Origin: Spartobacteria bacterium UBA695
GTDB taxonomy: Bacteria > Verrucomicrobiota > Verrucomicrobiia > Chthoniobacterales > Chthoniobacteraceae
DNA length: 64,000 nt
Assembly (NCBI GenBank): GCA_002298145.1
Contig: DBMP01000023.1
Span: 62,001-126,000, forward strand
Direction: 5' to 3'
Position 1 is the first letter of the stretch. The number at the start of each line of letters is the position of its first letter. The notes beneath the pieces were generated by a model that was not told the origin of the DNA, did no database searches, and was given only the letters and a program-made list of their open reading frames with translations. The position numbers and the translations under genes were made by a program. This document shows positions 23,526-34,118 of the stretch, piece after piece.

Positions 23526-26110
23526 TTCGCTTTGGAGCGGGAGAGTTGTTCGAAGTATTTGGCCACGGCTTCCCGGTAGGCGGGCGGCGCCTGGTCGGGA
23601 TTGCCGGTGGCGATCGGCTGCTCGCGCTGCTGGTCGGCCAGGGTTTTGGAAATCATGGCGATGAGGGTGTCGAGCGGTTCGGCGGCGTCCCGCACGTCGG
23701 TGACGCGGTGGGTGAAGGGCCGCCGGAGGTTATCCAGCTTTGGCTGGGCCTGTGCCGCGCCACTCGCGCCGTGGTTTGAGACTTGATTGCTGGAACCCGA
23801 TGCGTTGGGATCTTTGCCCTGGGTGCCGTTGCCTGGCTGCGATACGGCGAGGACCGAGGCGGTGCGCTGGGAGGTTTCCTTAAGCGTATCGAGGATCTCC
23901 TGCAGCCCGGCGGCGCGTTCGGCTTCGGTGATGCCGTGTTCGCCGGATTTGCCGCTGGCGATACGATCCAGAGTGGCTTTGGCGCGGAGGACGTCTTGCA
24001 GGGAACGCTGGAGCAGGTCCTGGCTGGAGGCCATGCGAGCTTGGGCATCCGCGAGTTTCTGGGCCAGCGCATCGACGCCGGAGCCCAGCCGGTCCGTTTG
24101 ATCCGGAGGGGAGCCCGCGGAGCCCTCTTTCTTGGAATCCGGGTCAGGCTTGGGCATCGAGCCCGGGGCCGTGGCGGGAGTTGCGCTGGCGGAGGCGGTG
24201 CCGGGAGCGTTGCCGCTGGTGCCGGATTGGGCGGCGGTTTGCTGCGTTGGCGCGGCGAATTTCGAGGGGTCGGCGGTGCGAAGCTGGCTGGCGAGATCAC
24301 GCAACTGGTTGGCGAAAAGCGCGGAGCCTTGTTCGCTCTGCTTCAGGGCTTCCTCGTCGAGCTTACCGGCCGCGGCGGCCAGGGCGTTCCGGGCTTTTTC
24401 GGCGGCTTGGGGGTTGCCCTTTCCTCCCGCTTGCTCCATTTCGTCGGAAATGTGATTCAACTCGCGCTGGGCTTTCTGCAAGGTCGCGAGCGCTTCCTTG
24501 CGGGCTTCCTCCAGCATTTTATTGACCGCGCTTTGGAGCCGTTCCGCCGCGCGGCTGGCAGGTTCCTTGGCCGCCGTTGGGTCTTTCGCTTCAAGCTGGG
24601 AGGCCGAGTTCCGAGCGGCTTCGGCGGCTTCGGTCAGCTCCTTGCTGACGTCCGTTTCCAGCTTACCGGAAAGGCCCCCGATACCCTCGTGGACTTCCTG
24701 TTGTTCCTTGGCCAGTTCGGCGGCGTCCGGCTTGGCCTGGTTCAGCTTGTCCGTCAGCTTCGCCTGCTTTTCGGCAAGCTGCTCCAGTTTGCCCGCGGCG
24801 GTCTCCTCGCGTTTGGGAAGCTGGAGCCGCTGACGATCCTTGAAAGGGTCCTGGGGCGGAGGGGGCGCCGCGCCTTTGCCTGACTTCAGATTGACGACCT
24901 TCATGAAGTGCTTTTGCGCTTCGGTGATGAGGGCCAGGGCGTGTTCCTGATCGGGGATCGCCTTGCCGTTTTCGGTTCCCTTGATCGTGGCGGCCGCATT
25001 GCGCATCAGCGGTTCGGCCTGGGTGAGCAGGTCGATCACTTCGGCGTCCACCTTCAAATCAATGAGCACGGGGAGCCCCTCATGGACTTTGTTTGCGAGG
25101 ACGTGCTGGTCCTCCCCTACCCGCCCGTTTTCGCGTTGCCAGACGGGGTCGGTTTTGGAGAGGTCGGCGTAGGTTAGGACGGAGTTTTGCTTTACCAACT
25201 GGAGCTGGGCAAGCTTTAGCTGGATGATGAGGTTGAACGCATCTCGTGATACTCCATCTTTCTCAATAATCCGGACATCTTCGCGCAATGGGCGGATTTG
25301 GATGAACTGCACCGGCGAAACGGTGGGCGGCAGCGGCTGGGGCGCTTGGCGCATCCCTTTGAGGCTGTAGCTGACGACATCGTAGGCTTCGACATTCAGC
25401 TCATCCAGGTAGATGGAGAGATCCAGCGGGTGGCTGCCCGGTTTGAGCAGTTCTTTCTGAACGTCCGGGCTGACGGGAACGGGGGGGCGCACTTCGCCGT
25501 TGACCCGGAGCTCAAGCGCGACCTCTTTGAGACCCGAGGTGGAATCAGCCTCGGCCGTCAGCGGGATCTCCTCGACCTTCGTGCCCATGGATTCCGCTTC
25601 GGGGGCTTTCCAGCGGAATTCCGCCAGGGGCCGGTTTTCGGGGACCTCCTTCGGCGCGTTCGCCTGGGCATGGGCCAGCCCCATCAGCCAGGTTACGGAA
25701 TCACAACAGAGCAGGCAGATCATCGTGAGGAAGGCCAGGCACGCGGTGCTCGCAGAAAAGACGGGGAAGCGGCGGCGCGCGGTTTCTTTCTTAAGGGCTC
25801 GCGCGGTCTCCTCCCGTTGAGCGCGGGCGAGCGGCGAGGGATTTCCGGCCAGTTCCTCGGCTGTTTCCAGCCGGTTTTTAGAGCCCAGCCGGGCATCGAG
25901 ATCAGCGGCGATGGCTTTGCGTTTGGGGCGAAAGAGGAGCGCCAGAACGATTAGCGAGAGGAAGGTGATCCCGAGCGTCGGCAGCCACAGGAAGCGGGCC
26001 CAGACGCGCAGTCCAAGAGCCACGAAAATGCCACCCGAGCAGGTCCAAAGGAGGGGACGCAGTTTTTTCCGGAGGCACTCGGCGCTCAAAAATTGGAGAG
26101 GGTCGCTCAT
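23522..26110 (-). CDS. Large membrane-anchored coiled-coil protein (DUF4175-like)
   Basis: The ATG at 26110 is chosen since it overlaps the preceding stop (ATGA) and starts MSDPLQFLSAE; the longer frame is an antisense-like leader. The product has 862 residues. N-terminal hydrophobic helices (LWLPTLGITFLSLIVLALLF; ACLAFLTMICLLCCDSVTWL) are followed by a beta-rich region, then ~300 residues very rich in Ala, Gln, Glu, Lys (for example KLEQLAEKQAKLTDKLNQAK) that should form long coiled coils, and a Gly/Ser/Pro low-complexity linker before the C-terminus. Comparable proteins are found in MoxR/BatA clusters and often carry a DUF4175 label. The function is unknown; a periplasmic scaffold is plausible. 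Confidence 0.75.
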   Translation of the reverse strand: MSDPLQFLSAECLRKKLRPLLWTCSGGIFVALGLRVWARFLWLPTLGITFLSLIVLALLFRPKRKAIAADLDARLGSKNRLETAEELAGNPSPLARAQREETARALKKETARRRFPVFSASTACLAFLTMICLLCCDSVTWLMGLAHAQANAPKEVPENRPLAEFRWKAPEAESMGTKVEEIPLTAEADSTSGLKEVALELRVNGEVRPPVPVSPDVQKELLKPGSHPLDLSIYLDELNVEAYDVVSYSLKGMRQAPQPLPPTVSPVQFIQIRPLREDVRIIEKDGVSRDAFNLIIQLKLAQLQLVKQNSVLTYADLSKTDPVWQRENGRVGEDQHVLANKVHEGLPVLIDLKVDAEVIDLLTQAEPLMRNAAATIKGTENGKAIPDQEHALALITEAQKHFMKVVNLKSGKGAAPPPPQDPFKDRQRLQLPKREETAAGKLEQLAEKQAKLTDKLNQAKPDAAELAKEQQEVHEGIGGLSGKLETDVSKELTEAAEAARNSASQLEAKDPTAAKEPASRAAERLQSAVNKMLEEARKEALATLQKAQRELNHISDEMEQAGGKGNPQAAEKARNALAAAAGKLDEEALKQSEQGSALFANQLRDLASQLRTADPSKFAAPTQQTAAQSGTSGNAPGTASASATPATAPGSMPKPDPDSKKEGSAGSPPDQTDRLGSGVDALAQKLADAQARMASSQDLLQRSLQDVLRAKATLDRIASGKSGEHGITEAERAAGLQEILDTLKETSQRTASVLAVSQPGNGTQGKDPNASGSSNQVSNHGASGAAQAQPKLDNLRRPFTHRVTDVRDAAEPLDTLIAMISKTLADQQREQPIATGNPDQAPPAYREAVAKYFEQLSRSKAK

Positions 26111-28086
26111 AACGCGGTACGGTTGGAAAGGGCGGTTTCGGCAACCAGCAGCACCAGCGCGGCAAAGGCGAGCCACCACCAGGCGTTGGCGTTTTTGCGG
26201 GCGTTCCCCTCGGTCTCGCGGAATTGCGCGCTTTGCGAGGCTTCCGGCGGCGGCGCAGGATCGCGGTTTTGCAGCTTCAGCCAAGGGGCGTCTTTCATCG
26301 GGGTAAGATCGGACTCCTCATCGGCGACGCTCACCGCGTAGAGGCGGGCACCGGCGACGCTGGGCTGCGGAGTGGCTTTGGCGTTGGCTTTGGCGTTCGC
26401 CGAGCCGGGGGTAAACCGGTAGAGACCGGGCTGCTGCGGAACGACGGCCCCGTTGACCTCCGTGGGTTCGCCGGGCAGGCCCGGGGTGTCCACGGCGGCC
26501 CAGGTGCCGGGTTGCGGCGGCAGCTCGACGGAATGGCCTACAACGAGGTGACTGTCATGGGTCGAGGTTTCCGCCTGCCCGAGGTAGGTCAGGATTTGGT
26601 GCACCAGCGGCACGAAGGCTGAGCTGATCGGCAGCGAGGAAGCTGTGCGGGACAAGCCGAACCCGCTGACGATCATGTGCCCGGTTTCCGCGATCGAGAG
26701 GGTCGATTTCGCCGGTTCGCTCCAGTGCGCGAGCGGGGATAGCCCTTCGCCAGAGAGGCCGTAACCGCCGGAAAACTCCGGTTCCAGCAACGGCATCAGG
26801 CTGGATTCGGCCAGGGCGGAAAAGACGGGGTGATCAATATCGAACCGCGAGAGATGCGGCTTGCCGTGGAGGGGCGAAGCAGTGATGCCGCGCGTTTTCA
26901 GCCAGGCGAGCTGTTCGAGCGAACCGTCGAAGGCCACCCAGGCCGCGCCTCCGGCGTTGAGGAATGCGTTGAGCCGGTTGAGCAGCGGGGGCCGAAGCAC
27001 TTCGTTGCCACGCACAACCGCAACGGCGTCGAGGGGCCAGGGGGCGTCCGCCGGAGCCTGGATTTTCAGGGCTTGCAGGCCTTTCTGCTCGGTCGCGGCG
27101 ATGGCTTTGCTGAGGAAATCCGGCTCCGGCGCGGAAGGCAGGATGACACTGAGCGCCGACTCAGAGCGGGTGGCGGCCCACGCGATGTCGTCGGCGGGGC
27201 AATCATCCGCATCAAGGGCCACGCGCACCCAGTCTGCCATGCCCGGCTCCAGCGGCAGGGAAATGGATGCCGGGGTCTTCGCATCGAGATCGACGCTCAC
27301 GGGGGCGGAGGTTTTGCCATTGACCGTCAGCGTTATTTGACGCCGATCGCGCGCGGGCGAGAAGAGCCGGATCTGCACTTCGATGGAAGCCGGGTGGCTG
27401 ATGACCCGCGTGATCGCGGCCTGGCGGGCGGGGGCCGGTCGGGCCGGGGGGAACATCACGTTAATCCCGGGCGGGAGCGGCTTGGAAAAATCGACATCGC
27501 GCCAGCTCCCCGCCTGCTCATCGCCCATCCAGACCACTGTTTTGACCAGCGCCGAAGTGTGCGCGAGCGTCTCGGCGGCCAGGGTCAGCGAGGGGCCGTA
27601 ACGGACGGATTCGTAGCCCGGCTGGAGGTTGCGCAACGCGGCCAGCACTTCGCTCATGTTTTCGCTCAACGGCACGGCCCAGGTGGGGGTCGGCCCCATG
27701 AGGAGCAGCCCCGCGCGGTCCCCCGGCCCGAGCGTGCCGATGGTTTGCTCGGCCCACTTCCGGAGTTCCTCCCAGCGCCCCTTCGTCTGCATACTGAAGG
27801 AGTTATCCACGGCAATGATGACCGCGCGCGCGAACGGGTCGGGCGGGCTGGCTTTGAAGGGGCGGGCAAAGGCGGCGGCAAACGCGAGGATCAACGCGCA
27901 CCGGGCGGCGAGCACCAGCCAGCGCAGGATGCGATGCTGGCGGCGGTGTTCGAGCACGCTGGGGAGCACGAAGCGCAGCGTGGGAAAGGGTCGCATTTCG
28001 CGCGGTTTTTTCCGCAGGAAATGGAGCAGGATGGGCAGGCCGATGAGCAGGCCGATGGCCAGGAACTGGGGGTGGAGCCAATGCAT
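26107..28086 (-). CDS. BatA-like protein: aerotolerance N-terminal domain plus VWA domain
   Basis: A 659-residue protein. The BatA/aerotolerance N-terminus is clear: MHWLHPQFLAIGLLIGLPIL, then LHFLRKKPREMRPFPTLRF and a second helix (LVLAARCALILAFAAAFARP). A VWA domain follows with VIIAVDNSFSMQ (MIDAS DxSxS) near residue 92. The middle holds beta domains and a GATase-like portion (LNRLNAFLNAGGAAWVAFDG). The C-terminus has another helix (WWWLAFAALVLLVAETAL), so the VWA domain is probably periplasmic between anchors. Coupled by ATGA to the downstream coiled-coil gene. Confidence 0.88.
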   Translation of the reverse strand: MHWLHPQFLAIGLLIGLPILLHFLRKKPREMRPFPTLRFVLPSVLEHRRQHRILRWLVLAARCALILAFAAAFARPFKASPPDPFARAVIIAVDNSFSMQTKGRWEELRKWAEQTIGTLGPGDRAGLLLMGPTPTWAVPLSENMSEVLAALRNLQPGYESVRYGPSLTLAAETLAHTSALVKTVVWMGDEQAGSWRDVDFSKPLPPGINVMFPPARPAPARQAAITRVISHPASIEVQIRLFSPARDRRQITLTVNGKTSAPVSVDLDAKTPASISLPLEPGMADWVRVALDADDCPADDIAWAATRSESALSVILPSAPEPDFLSKAIAATEQKGLQALKIQAPADAPWPLDAVAVVRGNEVLRPPLLNRLNAFLNAGGAAWVAFDGSLEQLAWLKTRGITASPLHGKPHLSRFDIDHPVFSALAESSLMPLLEPEFSGGYGLSGEGLSPLAHWSEPAKSTLSIAETGHMIVSGFGLSRTASSLPISSAFVPLVHQILTYLGQAETSTHDSHLVVGHSVELPPQPGTWAAVDTPGLPGEPTEVNGAVVPQQPGLYRFTPGSANAKANAKATPQPSVAGARLYAVSVADEESDLTPMKDAPWLKLQNRDPAPPPEASQSAQFRETEGNARKNANAWWWLAFAALVLLVAETALSNRTAL

Positions 28087-28112
28087 TGAGCTAAAATTGG
28101 GGGGGAAACGCG

Positions 28113-29006
28113 TCAGAGCTTTTGTTCGCGGTGGGCAAGGTAGGCCGAGAGCGCTTCGAGCGGAGAGCGGTCGGTTCGCAGCGCGATGAAGTCGCCGCCC
28201 CGGTGCCCCACGGCGTCCGCGAGGTCCCGCTGGAACTGCCCGAAGCGCCTTAGGTAGCTCTCCCGCATTTCGTGGCTGCTGGTTTGCATCCGCTGCTGAG
28301 TTTCCACGTCGACGAGGATGCCGTGAATGTCGTTGAACTCGATTTCGATCGGGTCGAGGACTTGCAGCGCGATCAGGTCGTGGCCATCGTAGCGGAGCCG
28401 TCCGAAGGCGGTTTCGAGAGCCGGGAGGTCGTCGTAAAAATCGCTCGCGATGATGACGATGGAGCGCTTGGGCAGCAGTTCGGCCAGGGCGAGCAGACTC
28501 GCGGCGATCCGCGTCTTGCGGTAGCGGGGGGGAGCTTCAAGCCGCGCGAAAACGGCTTTCAAATGGCCGTTGCGGGAGCGCGCGGGCAGGAAGTGCTCCA
28601 TTTCGTCGCCAAGGTGAGCGACTCCAAAGGAATCGCCCTGCCGCGAGGCGAGGAAGGCGAGCGCGGCGAGCGTGGTTTTGGAGTATTCCAGCTTGGTAAA
28701 GGCGTTCTGGCCGCTGGCGTACTTCATCGAGGCGCTGCTGTCCATGAAGAGAAAGACGCGCAGTTGCGTCTCCTCCTCGAAAACTTTGACGCAAAGCCGG
28801 TCCGAGCGCCCGTAGAAACGCCAGTCCACCCGGCGGGGTTCGTCGCCGGACTGGTAGGCGCGGTATTCGGTAAACTCGACGCTATTGCCCTTCATCGGGC
28901 TCCGGTGGAAGCCGGAGAGAAAGCCTTGGACCAGATACTTGGCTCGAAGGGGGATGTTGGGCAGTTGCGCCAGCAGCGCGAGGTCAATGGGGGCGTTGGC
29001 AGGCAT
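28113..29006 (-). CDS. DUF58 domain protein
   Basis: A 297-residue soluble protein with the DUF58 signature EYRAYQSGDEPRRVDWRFYG near residue 47-66 and a VWA-like fold with VFLFMDSSASMKY (DxSxS). DUF58 proteins are almost always paired with MoxR ATPases and may serve as adaptor or substrate-presentation factors. The ATG lies 3 bases after the MoxR stop, consistent with co-translation. No membrane segment is visible. Confidence 0.92.
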   Translation of the reverse strand: MPANAPIDLALLAQLPNIPLRAKYLVQGFLSGFHRSPMKGNSVEFTEYRAYQSGDEPRRVDWRFYGRSDRLCVKVFEEETQLRVFLFMDSSASMKYASGQNAFTKLEYSKTTLAALAFLASRQGDSFGVAHLGDEMEHFLPARSRNGHLKAVFARLEAPPRYRKTRIAASLLALAELLPKRSIVIIASDFYDDLPALETAFGRLRYDGHDLIALQVLDPIEIEFNDIHGILVDVETQQRMQTSSHEMRESYLRRFGQFQRDLADAVGHRGGDFIALRTDRSPLEALSAYLAHREQKL

Positions 29007-29009
29007 CGG

Positions 29010-30023
<1,014 letters not shown>

Positions 30024-30039
30024 AATGGAGTAGGGAAAG

Positions 30040-32682
30040 CTATGGGGCCTGCGGGGGAACCGTCGGAGGGACGGGGCTCAAGGCGTCGAGCCAGAGCCGG
30101 AGCATTTCGCGCACGGCGGGGTAATCCGCGGCTTCGACTTTCGGCGCGCCGATTTCGCAGGAAGCGGTTCGCAGAAGGGTCTTGGGGCCATGGGGGGTAT
30201 CACGATAGCCGTATTCGATGCGGCAGCGCCACCCGGCGGCTTCGCGTTGGAAGCTGGGGGGAAGCGGCGAAGCGACCGAGCCTTTTTCCATGGGGAAGCT
30301 GATGAGCTGCTCATACTTCAGCGGCTGGCCGTCGTTGGCGCATAGGGGGCGGTTGCGTTCGGGGAGCAAAACCAGGGAGCGAAAGTCGAACGAGGGCTCG
30401 GGGGTAGCGCCGGGAGGGAGCCCCCGGTGGAAATCGGCATCGACGCGAACGGGTTCGGCCAGGTTGGTCAGATCGGTCAGGTTGACGTTCTCGAAATCGG
30501 CCGTGGCGTTCATCGCGGTCAACATCGCCCGCAGGGAATAGGCCCGTTGCAACGGCGTGGCAGACCGGAGCTGCTTGCGGATGCCGTCGTCAGCCAGCCC
30601 GGTGCGCATGCCGGAAAAATGCCCGGAGCCCGGTTTGCCCTCGAAGCGCCATTCATCCCGGATCAGCGTGGTGCCGGAGGTCTGGACGGTCTGAAAGTGG
30701 AGCTTCGCTTTTTCAAATACGAGCGCCGAGAGCCCCTCGTCGCCGGGCGGCAGGGAGCCGTAGGGGGTGGTGGTGTCCGTGGTGTCGAGCCAGAGATCGC
30801 TGGGCTGACCTTCGCCGGGGGCCGCCGGGACGTAGGCGATGGCGTGGTTGAACTGCCAGCCGGGGAAAGCGGGATCGGTGGACGACATCCGATTGACCAG
30901 CGCGAACCCGGCGGGGATGTCCATTCCTCGCAGCAGCGCGCCGAGCAGGTTGGCCTTGTCCTTGCAGTCGCCGTAACGTTTCGTGAGGACCTGCTCCGGG
31001 GTGCGGGGACGAAGCCCGGCGATGCCGCATTCGACGGCGACATACCGCAGCGCGGCAACATACTCGAATGCCCCCTTAATCCGGGCCTCGCGGGTTTGGG
31101 CACCGCGCTTCAATTCATCCGCCTTGGCCTGGACCGCCGGGGTGATTTCGTCCGAGCCCTTGGTGATGCGGCGATACCATGCCCCAAAATCATCCCACGA
31201 ACCGAACGAACTGATGCCCAGCCAGGCGGAAGCGTCGTGTTCGGGCGGATCGAACGGCAAGGGCTCATAAGCCGGGATGTTGCCGAGCTTCCAGCATAGC
31301 ACTTTGGATTGTTCGGTCTCGGTCTCCTGCGGTTGGGCCACGAGGTTTTTGAGGTGGTAGTGGTAAGACTCGGTCTTGGGGAGTTTAAGGGTCAGCTCTG
31401 TTTCGCACGCGGGGATCGCGGCCTGGAGCGGAATTTCGCGGTAAAACTGGGGCAGCGAAAAGTCGGGCAGCGAGGTGCTTTTCCAGGCGACTTCCACAAG
31501 GCTGCCGGGGACGGCCTGCGGGAATTCGAAGTGAATGGTCGAGCCCAGCGGCAGTTCCTTGACGGTGGTATCGACCTCCAGTTTGTCGATATTGAGGACT
31601 ACCGAAGAGCCATCGGGCAAAATCATCCGGGCGCTTTGGATCGTCGTTTGGAAGGCCGGGGGAACGTGCCGGAAGCTGCGCGAAGCCCATTGATGCAGCG
31701 ATTCCGGCTTGGCGAGAAAGACAGCCTGCTTGCTTTCCTCCGTCACGGAGCGGCCCGCGTTGACCGTCAGCGCCATTTCCTGCTGCGTGATGACGGCTTG
31801 GTAATCCGCGAACGCGTGAGCCCGTTGTTGCGCCTCGGCGATGAGGGCCTTGGTTTCCGCGCTCGGAGGGAGGGTCTGAAAAAGCTCGCCCTTCTTCAGG
31901 TCGGGGATTTCGATATTCTTCGGGTCCATCGCCGAAGCCGGGGCGCCGGGAGCTGGCGGAGGATTGTTCGCGGCCAGCTGCGCCTCGCCTTTGACGCCGA
32001 AGGGGGCCGCCAGAATTTCGCCCGAAACCGGGTCTAGAAAGCGCGCATGTTCAAGGACAGCCAGGCTTGCCTGGGTATACTCCTTATCCGTCAACTGGGA
32101 GGCCAGCGCGGCGATTTGGGCAAAGGAGGCCTTGGGATAACGCTCAAGGGCCTCCACCCATTTTTCAGGAAACCGCGGGGTATTGACCTCCCCTTCCTCG
32201 CTCGTGGCCGCGATGGCAGCGGTGCCAGGGGCTTTCAAATACGGAAGAAATCCGCCGCTTTCGGAGGTGCCGATGAGGACCGATTTTGCGCCGGAAATTT
32301 TTTGCAGAGCATCCCGCAACCGGCTTGCCGCCAGGCGCGGGCCTTTGACCTGGAACGCCGGCTCCCGGTCCCGGCCCCGTCCCCCGTGGCCCAGGAGAAC
32401 CACCCAGCATTCGTCAGCCTCCTCGGTCTGCTTGGACGCCGCATCCAATGCGCCAAGGATAGCGGCTTCGGTGACTTTTTGATCGAGAACAGTCACTTTC
32501 TCGATACCCCGGGCTTTTAGGGCAGCGCTGGTGCGCGCTGCGAGAGAAGAGAAGTGCTGGGCGTCGGATTCATTCGCACTGTTACCCGCGATGACGAGCC
32601 CCACCGAGTCCGCCATGGCCGGAGAGCCCAGGAGCCCACAGGTGAACCCAAGCGCCGCCAAACACGAGGACATCAGCTTCAT
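30040..32682 (-). CDS. Exported protein: Cys-less caspase/legumain-like domain + DUF3857 + transglutaminase
   Basis: The start at 32682 is chosen for the signal peptide KLMSSCLAALGFTCGLLGSP, cleaved after AMA; the longer frame adds an Arg-rich leader. The product has 880 residues. Residues ~26-250 resemble a clan CD (caspase/C13) domain: His99 in VVLLGHGG, but the catalytic Cys position reads T-S140-E-S-G, so Cys is replaced by Ser. A DUF3857-type beta domain follows, then a transglutaminase core with Cys573 in RYGDCKDKANLLG, His613 in FNHAIAYV and Asp633 in WLDTTD, so that triad is intact. Located in the periplasm, it probably cross-links or cleaves peptides. It is the first gene of the MoxR operon. 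Confidence 0.85.
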   Translation of the reverse strand: MKLMSSCLAALGFTCGLLGSPAMADSVGLVIAGNSANESDAQHFSSLAARTSAALKARGIEKVTVLDQKVTEAAILGALDAASKQTEEADECWVVLLGHGGRGRDREPAFQVKGPRLAASRLRDALQKISGAKSVLIGTSESGGFLPYLKAPGTAAIAATSEEGEVNTPRFPEKWVEALERYPKASFAQIAALASQLTDKEYTQASLAVLEHARFLDPVSGEILAAPFGVKGEAQLAANNPPPAPGAPASAMDPKNIEIPDLKKGELFQTLPPSAETKALIAEAQQRAHAFADYQAVITQQEMALTVNAGRSVTEESKQAVFLAKPESLHQWASRSFRHVPPAFQTTIQSARMILPDGSSVVLNIDKLEVDTTVKELPLGSTIHFEFPQAVPGSLVEVAWKSTSLPDFSLPQFYREIPLQAAIPACETELTLKLPKTESYHYHLKNLVAQPQETETEQSKVLCWKLGNIPAYEPLPFDPPEHDASAWLGISSFGSWDDFGAWYRRITKGSDEITPAVQAKADELKRGAQTREARIKGAFEYVAALRYVAVECGIAGLRPRTPEQVLTKRYGDCKDKANLLGALLRGMDIPAGFALVNRMSSTDPAFPGWQFNHAIAYVPAAPGEGQPSDLWLDTTDTTTPYGSLPPGDEGLSALVFEKAKLHFQTVQTSGTTLIRDEWRFEGKPGSGHFSGMRTGLADDGIRKQLRSATPLQRAYSLRAMLTAMNATADFENVNLTDLTNLAEPVRVDADFHRGLPPGATPEPSFDFRSLVLLPERNRPLCANDGQPLKYEQLISFPMEKGSVASPLPPSFQREAAGWRCRIEYGYRDTPHGPKTLLRTASCEIGAPKVEAADYPAVREMLRLWLDALSPVPPTVPPQAP

Positions 32683-32903
32683 TGCGGCTGCCCTTTTTAG
32701 GGGAACCAGGGGTATTTGCAAGTATCTTTGGCTCCTCGCGCGCTGGACACCCCGCAATCAGGGTTTCCCTGATGCGCCGCCTCCTTCCCTCCAAAGGCCC
32801 GGCCGAAATGCAACTTAGTAGTACAAACAAAGCTCGTCTGATCGGCCGGTTTTTTTAATTCCCTGACATTCCAGACGGCTTGCGCTCAAGTCAGCTGACT
32901 GAT
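32683..32903. other. Boundary region between GC-rich operon and AT-richer O-antigen island
   Basis: These 221 bases hold the promoter side of the minus-strand transglutaminase/MoxR operon and the 3' side of the O-antigen island. An AAGGG motif 10 bases before the ATG at 32682 may be its ribosome binding site. A perfect 12-bp palindrome (AGTCAGCTGACT) at 32889-32900 sits just beyond the last island stop codon. A run of seven T at 32852-32858 is the most AT-rich part. No integrase, repeat pair or tRNA is seen. Confidence 0.5.
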
Positions 32904-34118
32904 TCACCGAAAGTTTACACACGCGGGTTTTGCACCGCCGCCAAGGAGCCACTGGTAAACCTCATGCATCTGCCCAGCAACCTTAGGCCAACTAAATTGC
33001 TCAGAAACCAGTTTTCTTCCGCGCGCCCCCATGCCTTCACGTTCGTCGCGGGTCATATCGAAGAGTTGCCTCAAACCAGCCGCAATCCGGCCGGCATTTA
33101 TTTCAATGGGGAGGGCTGCTTGGGTATGAAATCCTTCCGGGAGATTGCATGCCCGAGTCATCAAAACAGGCTTACCATACGACCACGCCTCCAAGATAAC
33201 CATTGGCAAGCCTTCGCTGTAGGACGGCAGTATAAATGCGTCACTATGAAAATAAGCACTCGCCTTTGCATTTCCAAACCGCGGCCCCAAAAAGCAAACA
33301 GAACACGCATCCGTTATCGTCGAATTTTTGTCCTGCCACCGGATTCCCAGTTCACTAGCTAAGTGCTTCAATTCGGTTTCATAGCCAGACTGCTCCCATC
33401 CAGCAATCGCAAGCACCCAATCACGGATTGCCTGCTCCTTCCCGTGCTGAAGTATGGCCCAAGCGCAAAGCAAATGAGCGAGTCCTTTTTTCGGATGTAG
33501 TCGCCCAAGGTAAAGAAGGACCTTGCGTCCCGGAGCAAGCAATTCACTGCGTTCTCCAACCTCAGCCGTGCTCCTGATCATCGGCAGATCAATCCCGTTG
33601 GGCACTGTACAAACTGGGTTTTTCAAGCCGTATGCCCGAATGGCATTCTCCTCAGATGAGCAAAGCGCGCGCAAACACGCGGCCTTCTTCAAACGAGTAT
33701 CCTCGAATAACCACGCTGCCAATCGCTTCTTCGCTCTTGAATTCCTAACAGCCCACGGATCCAACATCCCGTGAGGAGCTACGATGATCGGTTTTCCCGT
33801 GCGGGCCATCCAATGAAGCGCACCGATCGAAGGATATCTCCAAAGCCCAACACCGTAAGCCAAATCGGCATCCGATTTAAATAAAGCTTCGGAAAAACCT
33901 GGAGCAAATCCAAAAGCTTGCGGTCCACGCACGGCACATGCAACAGGGTTCAATGGATGCCATAGTTCCCGATCTATTTCTGTGTGCAAGTCGCGAAGGC
34001 CAACCACGTTAACATCCACAGACAAGCACATGTGGAGGGTCTGCTGAAGTCTCCTTTCGGCTTCAAAAATTCCGCCATTAGCACGCGAAACCGAATCCAT
34101 AATGCACAAGGTCTTCAT
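32904..34118 (-). CDS. Glycosyltransferase family 4
   Basis: The ATG at 34118 overlaps the previous stop (ATGA) and gives 404 residues starting MKTLCIMDSVSRANGGIFEA, with the GG loop of the N-terminal GT-B domain. The C-terminal donor domain shows KVLLYLGRLHPKKGLAHLL and the E-x7-E-type motif FILPSYSEGLPMVILEAWSY. It is cytoplasmic and would extend a lipid-linked oligosaccharide using an activated sugar. It is the last gene of the 29-gene island. Confidence 0.9.
   Translation of the reverse strand: MKTLCIMDSVSRANGGIFEAERRLQQTLHMCLSVDVNVVGLRDLHTEIDRELWHPLNPVACAVRGPQAFGFAPGFSEALFKSDADLAYGVGLWRYPSIGALHWMARTGKPIIVAPHGMLDPWAVRNSRAKKRLAAWLFEDTRLKKAACLRALCSSEENAIRAYGLKNPVCTVPNGIDLPMIRSTAEVGERSELLAPGRKVLLYLGRLHPKKGLAHLLCAWAILQHGKEQAIRDWVLAIAGWEQSGYETELKHLASELGIRWQDKNSTITDACSVCFLGPRFGNAKASAYFHSDAFILPSYSEGLPMVILEAWSYGKPVLMTRACNLPEGFHTQAALPIEINAGRIAAGLRQLFDMTRDEREGMGARGRKLVSEQFSWPKVAGQMHEVYQWLLGGGAKPACVNFR

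Noticed and set aside
26830..28089. 419-codon plus frame opposite the BatA-like gene
   Set aside because: Gly/Arg-rich antisense frame with no domain; the VWA/BatA reading on the minus strand is certain.
32889..32900. AGTCAGCTGACT palindrome after the last island gene as a recombination site
   Set aside because: Only one copy was noticed and no integrase or direct repeat accompanies it.
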